From an uncultured Rhodospirillales bacterium (GTDB taxonomy: Bacteria; Pseudomonadota; Alphaproteobacteria; Rhodospirillales; UBA2165): a stretch of 64,000 nucleotides of DNA. Shown piece by piece: positions 54,119 to 63,135 of the stretch; the stretch's first letter is position 1; each line of letters begins with the position of its first letter. Where the stretch lies: NCBI GenBank assembly GCA_913055735.1, contig CAJXKD010000002.1:310001-374000 (forward strand), given 5' to 3'. The position numbers were made by a program, and so were the translations under genes. The notes under the pieces were generated by a model. The model was given only the letters and a program-made list of their open reading frames with translations, was not told the DNA's origin and did not search any database.

Positions 54119-54463
54119 TTAGGTGGCCGCCGCGCGGCGCTCTTCTGGAAGTTGCTGTATGGGCTCGCCGACGTCGAATAACTGAGATAGTAATTCGATA
54201 ACCGCCAAGGCTTCGCCGCCGCCCGCGAGCGAATAGAAAATCATCTGTGCTTTGCGGCGGGTTTGGACCAGCCCTTGCTTCCGTAGGCGTGCCAAATGCT
54301 GGGAGAGGGCGGACTGGCTCAGTTCCAGTTCCCTTTCCAACTCGCCAACTGACCGTTCACCGTGCGCGAGATGACACAAAATCATCAGGCGATGGGGGTT
54401 TCCCATGGTCTTGAGTAGGCTGCTGGCCGCGTCAGCATTATTCCGGAGCACGTCGGCTTTCAT
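54119..54463 (-). CDS. ArsR family winged-helix regulator
   Basis: 114-residue metalloregulator-type repressor: MGNPHRLMILCHLAHGERSVGEL, then the recognition helix LSQSALSQHLARLRKQGLV and the wing TRRKAQMIFYSLA. Only one cysteine (near residue 30) is present, so the classic ArsR metal site and the paired cysteines of BigR-type sulfide sensors are both missing; its signal is unknown. It has no adjacent target on its strand, though the RND efflux operon lies 0.2 kb upstream and is read in the same direction. Confidence 0.88.
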   Translation of the reverse strand: MKADVLRNNADAASSLLKTMGNPHRLMILCHLAHGERSVGELERELELSQSALSQHLARLRKQGLVQTRRKAQMIFYSLAGGGEALAVIELLSQLFDVGEPIQQLPEERRAAAT

Positions 54464-54629
54464 ATCCGCCCCATTTCCTGCTATTTCAACCGTCTCCGGC
54501 TGCTGGACGCCCCCAACGATCTTTGCGCGCCGTCTTCGGGGTGTTCCGCAACCTTTAGAGGAAACGGTATGTTACATGAATATTTTACCGCGCGTGAAGC
54601 GGCAACATTTTCAACTGTCAAATTGATAG

Positions 54630-55427
54630 CTAAGTAAGCGAGGAAAGTGACAAACGCAGGGTTTGCTGGCCGCTTAGTTGTCTGCCAATTCGCATTTCGA
54701 CATTGGTGGGAAAAGGATTTCCGTCAGCATGAATGATGGACCAAAAGGCTGAAATCCGGTTGTCCCGCTCTACCAGCCGGTCGAACACGCGCTCAAAAAA
54801 CTCGGTAAAGGCCGGTAAACCGGAATAATTTTCGATAGTTTCTGGGGCGATTACGTCAAAAAGCGACTTCGACGTAATTTCTTCGAGTTCATACCCGAAA
54901 AATCCTTTTTGCGAATGTGCCAGCATGATCGTTCCGTCCCGGGCGGTCAAAAGGATCATATCGGCCAACTGAACCTTTTCTTCCGAATGGCTAAAGCCAT
55001 AGTGGGCAAATGTTTTTGCCATGCCTTCCAGTGTCTTGAAATAGGACCGGTAGAATTTAGGCGTAGGCCGTAATGTTTTTGCCCGGCCCCGGCCACTTGT
55101 GCCGTTCCCGTCTTCGAACAGAAACCCTTTGTCGACAAAGGCATTGATGATGCGAATGGCTGTGGATTCACTCACGAAATGGGGGGAGATCGCATAGGCA
55201 AGTTTCATTTTGGTGAGATAATTCTCACGTTCCGCCTCGGTATGGATTGTGTGCGAAAGGTAGTACACCGTCTGTGCGTGCGGACCACTAATTTCCCGGG
55301 AATATCGAACGATATTCGGCGTGTTCACGAGAAGGGCTCGTTTCAAGCAGCGCAAATGTTCCTCGATGGTTGCCGTCGATACTTCGGCATCGGAACGGCG
55401 ACTGCGGTCACGGTCTGTGCGCCGCAT
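54630..55427 (-). CDS. Winged-helix/PAS regulator, last gene of the RND operon
   Basis: 265-residue protein in two parts. Residues about 10-140 look like a MarR-type winged helix (ISPHFVSESTAIRIINAFVDKGFL, then a GRGRAKTLRPT wing), and residues about 150-265 like a PAS domain (ILLTARDGTIMLAHSQKGFFGYELEEI, ending HADGNPFPTNVEMRIG). This joins DNA binding with a sensor fold. The ATG at 55427 is used; a GTG at 55547, 18 bases after the RND stop, would add 40 residues. Position suggests it regulates the efflux genes upstream. Confidence 0.72.
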   Translation of the reverse strand: MRRTDRDRSRRSDAEVSTATIEEHLRCLKRALLVNTPNIVRYSREISGPHAQTVYYLSHTIHTEAERENYLTKMKLAYAISPHFVSESTAIRIINAFVDKGFLFEDGNGTSGRGRAKTLRPTPKFYRSYFKTLEGMAKTFAHYGFSHSEEKVQLADMILLTARDGTIMLAHSQKGFFGYELEEITSKSLFDVIAPETIENYSGLPAFTEFFERVFDRLVERDNRISAFWSIIHADGNPFPTNVEMRIGRQLSGQQTLRLSLSSLT

Positions 55428-55565
55428 GATCACTTGCCTGGACTTGTTCCCGGTTTCCGACTGGAAATCGACAGCATCGGCTCCCAAGCCGGCAATGCCT
55501 GGGATGCGGTTTCGTTCTCTCCCCGTGTGTCGGTCGTCTTCAGCCACAACCCTACCGCTTCATTC

Positions 55566-58500
55566 TTATTCGGCCGGTGCCGCCGGTGTCGCGAGTCCAA
55601 GGCGTACCTTCTTTGACTCGAGGACGGCAGCAAACAGTCCCAGAAGCGGTGGTATGATCAACAAGGTCAATACGGCGGACAGTGCAAGGCCGCCTACCAC
55701 CACCGAACCCAGACCACGATAGAGTTCGGATCCAGCCCCCGGAACAAGTACAAGTGGTAGCATGCCGAATACACTCGTCAGCGTCGACATGAAAATTGGC
55801 CTTAGTCGATTTCGCGTGGCCTCGAGAATAGCGTCTACGACTGCCATTCCTTCCTCCCGGATATGCACAAGTGTCTGATGCACAAGGAGAATTGCGTTGT
55901 TTACGACGATGCCGATAAGGATAACGAAGCCCAAAAGGGTTAACATGTCGAGCGGCTGTAAGATGAACATATTGAGAACAGCCAAGCCCGCGACGCCGCC
56001 CGCCGTCGCCAACGGCACCGAAAACATGATGATCAACGGATAGATGAAACTCTCGAACAGGATCGCCATCACCAGATAGACGATCAACAACGCTAACAAC
56101 AAATTAATCAGCATACTGTCGAAAGTGCGTTCCAAGGCATCGGCCGTGCCGGACATTTTTAGCCGAATGCCGGAGGGAAGCCCCTCAGCCTCAAGCGGCT
56201 TGAAAATCTCTTCGCGGACTTTCTCCATGGCAACTTCCAGGGGCATTGTCTGCGATGGCGTAATGTTGATCGTGATGCCACGCTCCCGGTCGAGGCGCCG
56301 GATTTCGTTGGGACCGGAGGTTACTTCCACTTTGGACAGGGAACTCGCTAACAGGATTTGACCTTTGGGCGTAACCACCGGGATGCTCTCGATTCCTTGG
56401 GTTTCACCGATCTGGCGATAAGGCCCTCGGATCATGAGGTCGGTTAGCTTCCCGTTGACGGTTACTTCGGCGACCTTCAGGCCGTCGTTGAAAGCGTCGA
56501 TGGCCTGTCCGAGATCGCGCGCGCTCAGGCCGTTGTCGGCCAGCCGCTGCGGGTCCGGCAGAACACGAATTTCCGGTGATAGAATTTGCAGGCCTGGGGT
56601 GGCGCGCGACTGGTGCCCCTCGCTTCGCGGAAAGACCTGATTGATCAGTTGCTGCGCCCGGGACGCGACATTGACAATGTTGTCGAGATCGGGACCCACG
56701 ATATCCAAGTCGATATTGCGGTTACCTCCAAAACCTCGCCCGAAGATGGACGTTTGAATGGCAAATCCGCGGCTGCCCGGTTCGGCGAAGATCGCTCGCT
56801 GTATGATGGGTATCAGTTCGCCAACCCGTGTCGGATCGACAGCTGCCGCCGACGCCAAGGTGAATCCGCGCCGGATGATGAACCAGAAACGCTCGATGCG
56901 CGGCGGTCCGTTGCGGTCCGCCTCCTCATCGCCAGCGGAGCCGAGCAGGGGCCGGATCTGGCTTTCAGCCTTTTCGGCAATTTGCACGATGGCGTTCAGG
57001 TTATAGCCGACGGGCGGCATGATCCGCGCGATGATCAGATTGCGGTTGCCTTCCGGTAGATATTCGAGCTTCGGGAGGAACGCCCAGGTCGCGACGCCGG
57101 CAACGCCGCAGATAATGGCAACGACCACAACAGAGATGGTTTTGCTGCGGATGACGACCTTGGTGTAGCCCATGACGAAGGCGCGGAAAGCATGGGCGAA
57201 ATGGTCGATGATCGGCAATTTGAGAGCGTCTTCGCCTTCTTTGATGCCTTTACGAAGCATGCGGTTCGCAAGTGACGGAATGACCGTGATCGAGACGATT
57301 AGCGACAGCACGACGGAGACGGAAATTGCCACCGCGATATCGCGAAACAGTTGCCCGACTTCGTCCTTCATGACGAGGATCGGCACGAACACCATTACGG
57401 TGGTCATGGCGGAAACGAAAATCGCGCCCCAAACTTGACTGGCGCCGCGCAGCGCCGCTTCGGCAGGAGAGTGACCCATCTGACGCAGCCGGTAGATGTT
57501 CTCGAGGACGACGATGGCCGCATCCACCACCATGCCGACGGCAAAGGCTATACCGGCAAGCGAAATCACGTTGATGGATTGTCCCAGTGCGGCCATGGCG
57601 ACAAACGCGCCGACAATCGAGACCGGAATGGCCATGGTGATGACCAACGTTGCGCGGATAGAACGCAGAAACACCAGCAGTACGATGGCGGCAAGTATGC
57701 CGCCGAAAACGATGTTCTGCTGTACGAGATCGATTGCCGAATTGATGTAGTCGGTATCGTCATGGACTTGGGTCATCACGAGACCGGCATCTGCAAGCGG
57801 GCCGTCATTAAGTTCTTTGACCTCGGCCTTGATCCGCTCCATCACCTCGATGACATTGACGCCCGTATCGCGAATCACGTTAACAACGATCGATTCCGCG
57901 CCGTTGCTGCGGATTTGGGTGTCTTCTTCGACCAGTTCGTATTCGACCTTGGCGACGTCCGCCACGGTGACCCGGGAAATCCGTCCGGTTGCCGCATCGA
58001 CCCGGGACCGCAGAACCAATTCGTTGATCCGGTCGATCGTCGAAAGCTCGTTGTCCGTCCGCACGACGTAGCGGCGTTTGCCTTCTTCGACGTCGCCGGC
58101 CGAGATGGAGGCATTGGCACCGCGCATGACATTCGCGACTTCGGTGATTGTGAGGCCGTAGCGGGCCATGCGCTGGGGGTCGATGATCACCCGCAGCTCG
58201 TGCTGCCGGCCGCCCCAAACATTGACCAGGCCGACGCCGGTTAGCCGTTCGAGCCGGTCGCGAACCACATCTTCGAGTAGGCGTCCATAGGAGTAGATGG
58301 GGTTTTTGTTTTCCGGCAGGGTATTCACGGAGAACCAGGCAATCGGGTTGTCCTCGGCGTCGCGCGTTCGGATACGCGGTGTGCCCGCTTCGTCCGGAAT
58401 ACCGCTAACGTTGGTCAGCCGGTTGCTCACCAGCATCAACGCCCGGTCCATATTGGTGCCGACAGCGAATGTCATGGAAATCCGGTTGCCGCTGTCCCGC

Positions 58501-58751
58501 GAACTGCTCTCGATCGTTTCGAGACCCTCGACACCTTTGAGGGCATCCTCCTGACGATTGGTAATTTCCCGCTCGATTTCCAAGGACGACGCGCCGGGCC
58601 AGGACGTGAAGATGGTCAGCGTCGGTTTCCGTGTGTCGGGCGTAAGTTGGATGGGAATCGCGCGAAGCGCGACGAAACCGGCGAGGACGATCATCAGAAC
58701 GACCGAGATAACGGCCGTCGGACGTTTAATGGCGAGACTAATGAGAGGCAT
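55566..58751 (-). CDS. RND efflux transporter permease (HAE1 type)
   Basis: 1061-residue inner-membrane proton-driven exporter. It has the expected twelve membrane segments in two halves, with large periplasmic loops. In segment 4 the proton-relay motif reads VGMVVDAAIVVLENI: the first Asp is kept, the second of the AcrB pair is Ala, a position that is often Asn in HAE1 relatives. The second-half GIVVNNAILLVHQTL motif is present. Substrates are unknown. The membrane fusion protein gene precedes it by 29 bases; no TolC-like gene is nearby. Confidence 0.92.
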   Translation of the reverse strand: MPLISLAIKRPTAVISVVLMIVLAGFVALRAIPIQLTPDTRKPTLTIFTSWPGASSLEIEREITNRQEDALKGVEGLETIESSSRDSGNRISMTFAVGTNMDRALMLVSNRLTNVSGIPDEAGTPRIRTRDAEDNPIAWFSVNTLPENKNPIYSYGRLLEDVVRDRLERLTGVGLVNVWGGRQHELRVIIDPQRMARYGLTITEVANVMRGANASISAGDVEEGKRRYVVRTDNELSTIDRINELVLRSRVDAATGRISRVTVADVAKVEYELVEEDTQIRSNGAESIVVNVIRDTGVNVIEVMERIKAEVKELNDGPLADAGLVMTQVHDDTDYINSAIDLVQQNIVFGGILAAIVLLVFLRSIRATLVITMAIPVSIVGAFVAMAALGQSINVISLAGIAFAVGMVVDAAIVVLENIYRLRQMGHSPAEAALRGASQVWGAIFVSAMTTVMVFVPILVMKDEVGQLFRDIAVAISVSVVLSLIVSITVIPSLANRMLRKGIKEGEDALKLPIIDHFAHAFRAFVMGYTKVVIRSKTISVVVVAIICGVAGVATWAFLPKLEYLPEGNRNLIIARIMPPVGYNLNAIVQIAEKAESQIRPLLGSAGDEEADRNGPPRIERFWFIIRRGFTLASAAAVDPTRVGELIPIIQRAIFAEPGSRGFAIQTSIFGRGFGGNRNIDLDIVGPDLDNIVNVASRAQQLINQVFPRSEGHQSRATPGLQILSPEIRVLPDPQRLADNGLSARDLGQAIDAFNDGLKVAEVTVNGKLTDLMIRGPYRQIGETQGIESIPVVTPKGQILLASSLSKVEVTSGPNEIRRLDRERGITINITPSQTMPLEVAMEKVREEIFKPLEAEGLPSGIRLKMSGTADALERTFDSMLINLLLALLIVYLVMAILFESFIYPLIIMFSVPLATAGGVAGLAVLNMFILQPLDMLTLLGFVILIGIVVNNAILLVHQTLVHIREEGMAVVDAILEATRNRLRPIFMSTLTSVFGMLPLVLVPGAGSELYRGLGSVVVGGLALSAVLTLLIIPPLLGLFAAVLESKKVRLGLATPAAPAE

Positions 58752-58780
58752 GGCTTTTTCTCACGCCGAGACGGACCGGA

Positions 58781-60520
58781 TCACCCGCCGCTCTGTTGCT
58801 GAAGTTTTTCCCGAATAAAGGCACGACGTTCCTCATCGCCAAGGGAGAAGAATTTTTGGCGTTCCTCGTGACCCAGGCTTTCAATAATGGCGCGGACCGC
58901 AGGCGGTGGTCCTACCCTGCCGGTGGGGGGCTCGGCCGCCATGGCGGCGCCCGGCATGGGGCGGCTGGTGCCGACCTTTTCCCGACCCGTATCTTGTTGC
59001 TGACGGAGTTTTTCTTCGATGAAGGCGCGCTTCTCGGGGCCGGAAAGGGCAAAAAACTTTTGCCTCTCCTCGTCGCTCAGGTTCTGAATGACGGATCGGG
59101 CTTGCGGGATTGGGCCCGCAGCCGGGCTGCCCGCGCCGTTGCCCATGCCGGGAGGCGGGGACGTATCTTGATCATCGTCCGAGGGCGCTACCCGCACCGG
59201 TTGGCCGGGCCGCAGAAGTTCGTTGCCGCGGACAACAACCTGCTGTCCCGGCGTCAAGCCAGACAATATCTCGAACTTACTCGCGAACGCATCGCCAATC
59301 CGGACTTGCGCGGGGCGGACGCGGCCATCTTGAAAAACGAAGACTACAGGACCGGTTTGCTGATTGACGATGGCATCCTTGGGAACCGAGATCACCTCGC
59401 GGGGTTCTCCGCGGGGTACGGCGACCGTAACGCTTTGGTTGGCGACGACATTGCTGGCTTTGCTGCCAAAGTCGGGCGTCAAACGTACCGCGCGTGTACG
59501 TGCAAGAGGGTCTTCATCGGGAACGATGGCGCGCACGGTCGCGTCGATCCCTTCGTCGCCACGGTTTAAAAGAACCGTGACCTTGTTTCCCGGCTCCAGG
59601 CCACCGAGGCGGTCAGAGGGAATATCCGCCTCGACTTCCAGCGTTCGGTCGTCGAGCAAGGTGAGAATTGCGGACCCACCGTTAACGAAGGCGCCCGCCG
59701 ACACATTGCGCAAGGTCACGACACCGGCAAAGGGCGCGCGGATGACGGCGTCGTTGACGTCCAGTTTGGCCAGATCCCATGCCGCCTGCGCGCGCGTAAG
59801 AGACGCTTTTGCTTCGTCTACCGCGGTTTGGGCTTTGACGATTTCCTGTTTCTTGTCTTCATAGCGTGCTTGGCTGAAGGCTGCCGAGCTACGAAGTCCC
59901 TCCAGGCGCTTCAGCTCCTGCTTGAGGAAATCTACCTGGGCCTCGGTAGAGCGTAACTTGGCGCGCGCCTGAACGACTTCCGCGCCCTTCAAATCGGCTT
60001 CGAGTTTGAACCGGCCCAACTCGATTTCGGCAAGTGCCTGATCTTTCTCGACGCGGTCACCGACGTCCACCAGGACGTTTGAAATGCGGCCCGTGATACG
60101 TGACGCGATCGTGCTTTTCTGCGTCGCCACCAACCGCCCGGTGATGGGAATCGTCTGAAATAACACCTCGCGTTCGACGTTGGCTAGTTCGACGAGGGGG
60201 GGCGGAAACCTTCCACCCCCGGGGCCACCACCTGGTCGCCCGCCGCCGCTATTTGGACCCGCCTGCGCGCCACGCCCGCCGCTTCCGTTGGAGGCACCGC
60301 CTTGCGCCAGCCTTTGCTGAATAAACTTTCGTTTTTCCTCGGGGCTCATGGCAAAGAATTTTTGCCGCTCGTCGTCGCTCAGGCTTTGGATAATGGCCCC
60401 GGCTTGCGGATTTGGCGCACGTTGCGCACCGGCTTGTTTGGGCAGTCCGGTTGTCAGGATGGCGGCGGCCGAAAAGGCGGCAAACAAGGCCGGCAAAAGG
60501 TGCAGGGGGATGAGCTTCAA
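58781..60520 (-). CDS. RND membrane fusion protein with three added helical modules
   Basis: 579-residue periplasmic adaptor. The core, residues about 110-455, is a standard HlyD/AcrA type with lipoyl, coiled-coil and barrel parts (VSAGAFVNGGSAILTL; SVPKDAIVNQQTG). Unusually, a 32-residue charged module with consensus LSDEERQKFF-x4-EKR-FI occurs at 42-73, 476-507 and 544-575. A Gly-rich linker (74-105) follows the first. The start is TTG at 60520 with GGAGG eight bases upstream; an N-terminal hydrophobic signal follows. The extra modules may bind a metal or a partner; that is conjecture. Confidence 0.9.
   Translation of the reverse strand: MKLIPLHLLPALFAAFSAAAILTTGLPKQAGAQRAPNPQAGAIIQSLSDDERQKFFAMSPEEKRKFIQQRLAQGGASNGSGGRGAQAGPNSGGGRPGGGPGGGRFPPPLVELANVEREVLFQTIPITGRLVATQKSTIASRITGRISNVLVDVGDRVEKDQALAEIELGRFKLEADLKGAEVVQARAKLRSTEAQVDFLKQELKRLEGLRSSAAFSQARYEDKKQEIVKAQTAVDEAKASLTRAQAAWDLAKLDVNDAVIRAPFAGVVTLRNVSAGAFVNGGSAILTLLDDRTLEVEADIPSDRLGGLEPGNKVTVLLNRGDEGIDATVRAIVPDEDPLARTRAVRLTPDFGSKASNVVANQSVTVAVPRGEPREVISVPKDAIVNQQTGPVVFVFQDGRVRPAQVRIGDAFASKFEILSGLTPGQQVVVRGNELLRPGQPVRVAPSDDDQDTSPPPGMGNGAGSPAAGPIPQARSVIQNLSDEERQKFFALSGPEKRAFIEEKLRQQQDTGREKVGTSRPMPGAAMAAEPPTGRVGPPPAVRAIIESLGHEERQKFFSLGDEERRAFIREKLQQQSGG
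58796..58891 (-). repeat. Protein module copy 3 in the membrane fusion protein
   Basis: Encodes residues 544-575 (AIIESLGHEERQKFF... EKL), the last residues but four of the protein. Eight to eleven substitutions separate it from the other copies, so it is an old duplication. Confidence 0.85.
59000..59095 (-). repeat. Protein module copy 2 in the membrane fusion protein
   Basis: Encodes residues 476-507 (SVIQNLSDEERQKFF...), immediately after the core domain and a Pro/Gly-rich linker. Confidence 0.85.
60302..60397 (-). repeat. Protein module copy 1 in the membrane fusion protein
   Basis: Encodes residues 42-73 (AIIQSLSDDERQKFF...), right after the signal peptide and before the Gly-rich linker. 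Confidence 0.85.
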
Positions 60521-60846
60521 GTCTGTTTCCTCCGGCCCAGGAATCCCGTTCCAACGGCCCGAATAATAGTCAATCTAGGAAGGCAAGCGCGATTCCACGT
60601 TCTAAAACGACGTCCACGCTAAATTCCGTCGTCAATTTCCGCTATTTGAGCTGGCGGCCTCCCCTTCGTCCAAAGAGGTCCAAAGCGCCCGCATTCCCTG
60701 AAAACAAGACCTTTGATTTTATGGCGGAAAAAGTAGAGAAATAGCGGGCTTCAGGCAATACATGAAAATTAACGGTTGGTAACAACTCGTTGAAGAATTC
60801 GACCGTAAAACGTTAACAAACAAGGTTTCTAGGCATCGGCGATCGC
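60521..60846. other. Divergent intergenic region of the efflux operon and deacetylase gene
   Basis: 326 bases with no credible ORF. It must hold the promoter of the minus-strand efflux operon and that of the deacetylase-like gene. A direct repeat GTCCAAAG (near 60668 and 60678) and TTAAC-containing stretches at 60767-60820 are visible. I could not assign a clear promoter pair or an operator for the winged-helix/PAS regulator. Confidence 0.35.
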
Positions 60847-61767
60847 ATGGCCACCGCACTCTACACGCATCCTGTCTGCATCGATCATGAGCCTGGCCCC
60901 GGCCACCCGGAATCCCCGGACCGGCTGCGGTCGGTGCTGAAGGCGCTGCAGGAGGCAGAATTCGATGACTTGGTGCATCGCGAAGCGGCCAAAGCCGAGC
61001 GCGCCTGGATCGAACGCGTCCATGACGCCGCTTACTTCGATTGGGTATTTTCCAGCGTCCCCCAAAGCGGGTATCACGCCCTCGATCCCGATACGATTTT
61101 GTCACCGGCATCGGGAGAAGCGGCATTGCGCGCGGCCGGTGCGCTGTGTGCGGCAACCGAAGCCGTAGCCTCACGGGAGATCGGGAACGCATTTTGCGCG
61201 GTACGTCCGCCCGGGCATCATGCCGAACGCAGCCAGGCAATGGGCTTCTGCTTGTTCGGCAACGTGGCAATTGGAGCGTTGCATGCGCAACGGGCCTGCG
61301 GAATCGGCAAAGTGGCCGTCGTGGATTTCGATGTTCATCACGGCAACGGCACGCAGGACGCGTTCATCGGCCGCGAAAACGTGTTCTTTGCGTCTAGTCA
61401 TCAGTTCCCCGCCTATCCTGGGACCGGCGCCGAATCGATTGGCGACAATATCGTCAACGTGCCGTTGCCGCCGGGCAGCGGCAGCAGTCAGTTCCGTACC
61501 GCCTACGAAAAAACGATTTTCCCGGCGTTGGAGGACTTTGCGCCGGATATGCTTTTCATTTCCGCGGGCTTCGATGCGCATATCCGCGACCCTTTGTGCC
61601 AATTACAGGTGACGACCGACGACTTTGGCTGGGTATCGGAGAAACTGGCGGATATCGCCGCACGCCATTGCGATGGCCGATTGGTCTCGACCCTCGAGGG
61701 CGGATACGACCTCGAGGCGCTTGGTGACTGCGTGGCCGTTCATGTCGCCGCGCTCATGAAAGCGTAG
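60847..61767 (+). CDS. Histone-deacetylase-family amidohydrolase
   Basis: 306-residue class II deacetylase-like protein, probably acting on acetylated polyamines, acetoin-related or protein lysine substrates. Zinc and catalytic residues are visible: RPPGHHAERSQAMGFC (paired His), VDFDVHHGNGTQ (metal Asp and His), and ISAGFDAHIRDPL (second Asp), with EGGYDLEAL at the end. Its place directly before xseB-ispA-dxs is common in alphaproteobacteria, without a known functional link. Confidence 0.9.
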   Translation: MATALYTHPVCIDHEPGPGHPESPDRLRSVLKALQEAEFDDLVHREAAKAERAWIERVHDAAYFDWVFSSVPQSGYHALDPDTILSPASGEAALRAAGALCAATEAVASREIGNAFCAVRPPGHHAERSQAMGFCLFGNVAIGALHAQRACGIGKVAVVDFDVHHGNGTQDAFIGRENVFFASSHQFPAYPGTGAESIGDNIVNVPLPPGSGSSQFRTAYEKTIFPALEDFAPDMLFISAGFDAHIRDPLCQLQVTTDDFGWVSEKLADIAARHCDGRLVSTLEGGYDLEALGDCVAVHVAALMKA

Positions 61768-61872
61768 GGAAAGCATCAACCTCGCCCACCAACCTTGCTC
61801 ATTTGGGGTGCGGGGTCGTAAACTCCGGCCAACGTCACTCTCAATCAGAAACTCTCGCAACAGGAATTCTCC

Positions 61873-62121
61873 ATGGCCGAGCAAAAAGCCGCTGACGTCA
61901 AGAAAATGAGCTTCGAGGAGGCGCTGGCCGAGCTGGAGCGGATCGTTAGCGAGCTGGAGGAAGGAGGCGGTAGCCTCGATCAGGCGATCAATGCCTATGA
62001 GCGTGGAACCGCCCTTAAAAAACAATGCGAGGAGAAGCTTAAACAAGCGAAGCAACGCATTGAGAAAATTACCGTTAACCAGGCCGGCGACATTGCCGTC
62101 GAGCCCGCCGATCTGGATTAG
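61873..62121 (+). CDS. xseB: Exodeoxyribonuclease VII small subunit
   Basis: 82-residue partner of XseA that degrades single-stranded DNA. The helical family motif is plain: MSFEEALAELERIVSELEEGGGSLDQAINAYERG. The ATG has AGGA upstream. It precedes ispA by eight bases, the order seen in many proteobacteria. Confidence 0.95.
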   Translation: MAEQKAADVKKMSFEEALAELERIVSELEEGGGSLDQAINAYERGTALKKQCEEKLKQAKQRIEKITVNQAGDIAVEPADLD

Positions 62122-62129
62122 AGGTTCCC

Positions 62130-63017
62130 TTGCGACAATTCGAAGACGCTTTGGCGGAATCGGCCCGTCTAACCGACGACGCGCTCGACGAACTTATCCC
62201 CGAAGGCGAAGGTCCCGAATCTCGGGTGCTCGACGCGATGCGCTACTCGGCGTTGGCGGGCGGCAAGCGAATCCGTCCCTTTATGGTCATCAACAGCGCG
62301 GAAATCTTCAATGTCGACCGCGCGCACGCGGTGCGTACCGCGGCGGCAGTCGAAATGGTGCACACCTATTCTTTAATTCATGACGATTTGCCGGCCATGG
62401 ACGATGACGATTTGAGGCGCGGCAAACCGACTTGCCACGTCCAGTTCGACGAGGCCACGGCCATCCTGGCTGGCGACGGGCTTTTGACCCTCGCGTTCGA
62501 GGTTCTAGCGGGCGACGAAACCCATCCCAGTCCGGATATTCGGATCAAGCTGGTTGCCGAGCTGTCCAAGGCGGTCGGCGCCCATGGGATGGTCGGCGGG
62601 CAAATGATCGACTTGGTGGCTGCCGATCACGATTTCGGGGTCCCTGAGATCACACGCCTGCAGCGCATGAAGACAGGGGATCTGATTAATTTCTCCTGTA
62701 TCGCCGGGGCCATCCTTGGCAGGGCCTCCGAGCACCAAGTGCACGTCCTGAGCGCCTATGCCCACGACCTTGGGCTCGCGTTCCAGATCGTGGACGACCT
62801 CTTGGATGTGGAGGGAGATGCCGCGGAGTTGGGCAAGGCGGCCGGCAAGGACGAGGCGGCGGGAAAGGCCACCTTCGTTTCGCTGTTGGGGGCCGAGCGC
62901 GCGCGGGGGCAGGCCCATATGCTGGCCGAGCAGGCCATTCAACATCTGGCCCCCTTTGACGACCGGGCCAAGCCCTTGTGCGATTTGGCGGAATTTGTTG
63001 TCAAACGGCGCCGATAG
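62130..63017 (+). CDS. ispA: Farnesyl diphosphate synthase (polyprenyl synthetase)
   Basis: Condenses IPP with DMAPP and GPP to farnesyl diphosphate. The 295-residue protein has both aspartate-rich motifs, DDLPAMDDDDLRRG (first) and QIVDDLLDVEG (second), and the GGKRIRPF substrate motif. The start is TTG at 62130 with AGAGG six bases upstream. It sits between xseB and dxs, and so belongs to a short isoprenoid synthesis cluster. Geranylgeranyl specificity cannot be excluded by sequence reading. Confidence 0.94.
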   Translation: MRQFEDALAESARLTDDALDELIPEGEGPESRVLDAMRYSALAGGKRIRPFMVINSAEIFNVDRAHAVRTAAAVEMVHTYSLIHDDLPAMDDDDLRRGKPTCHVQFDEATAILAGDGLLTLAFEVLAGDETHPSPDIRIKLVAELSKAVGAHGMVGGQMIDLVAADHDFGVPEITRLQRMKTGDLINFSCIAGAILGRASEHQVHVLSAYAHDLGLAFQIVDDLLDVEGDAAELGKAAGKDEAAGKATFVSLLGAERARGQAHMLAEQAIQHLAPFDDRAKPLCDLAEFVVKRRR

Positions 63018-63135
63018 GGGCTAATAATGGGGAAATCAATAACTTAAGGGGGTTAGGCGGGCCGGCCAGTTGGTAGGTTCGCGATTGTCTTTTGAACACA
63101 ACGCCTGCAACCGGATTCAATAGGCCAAGCGTCGT

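Noticed and set aside
57351..58244. 297-codon plus-strand frame within the RND permease gene
   Set aside because: Antisense shadow rich in His/Asp/Gly; the permease on the other strand is complete and conserved.
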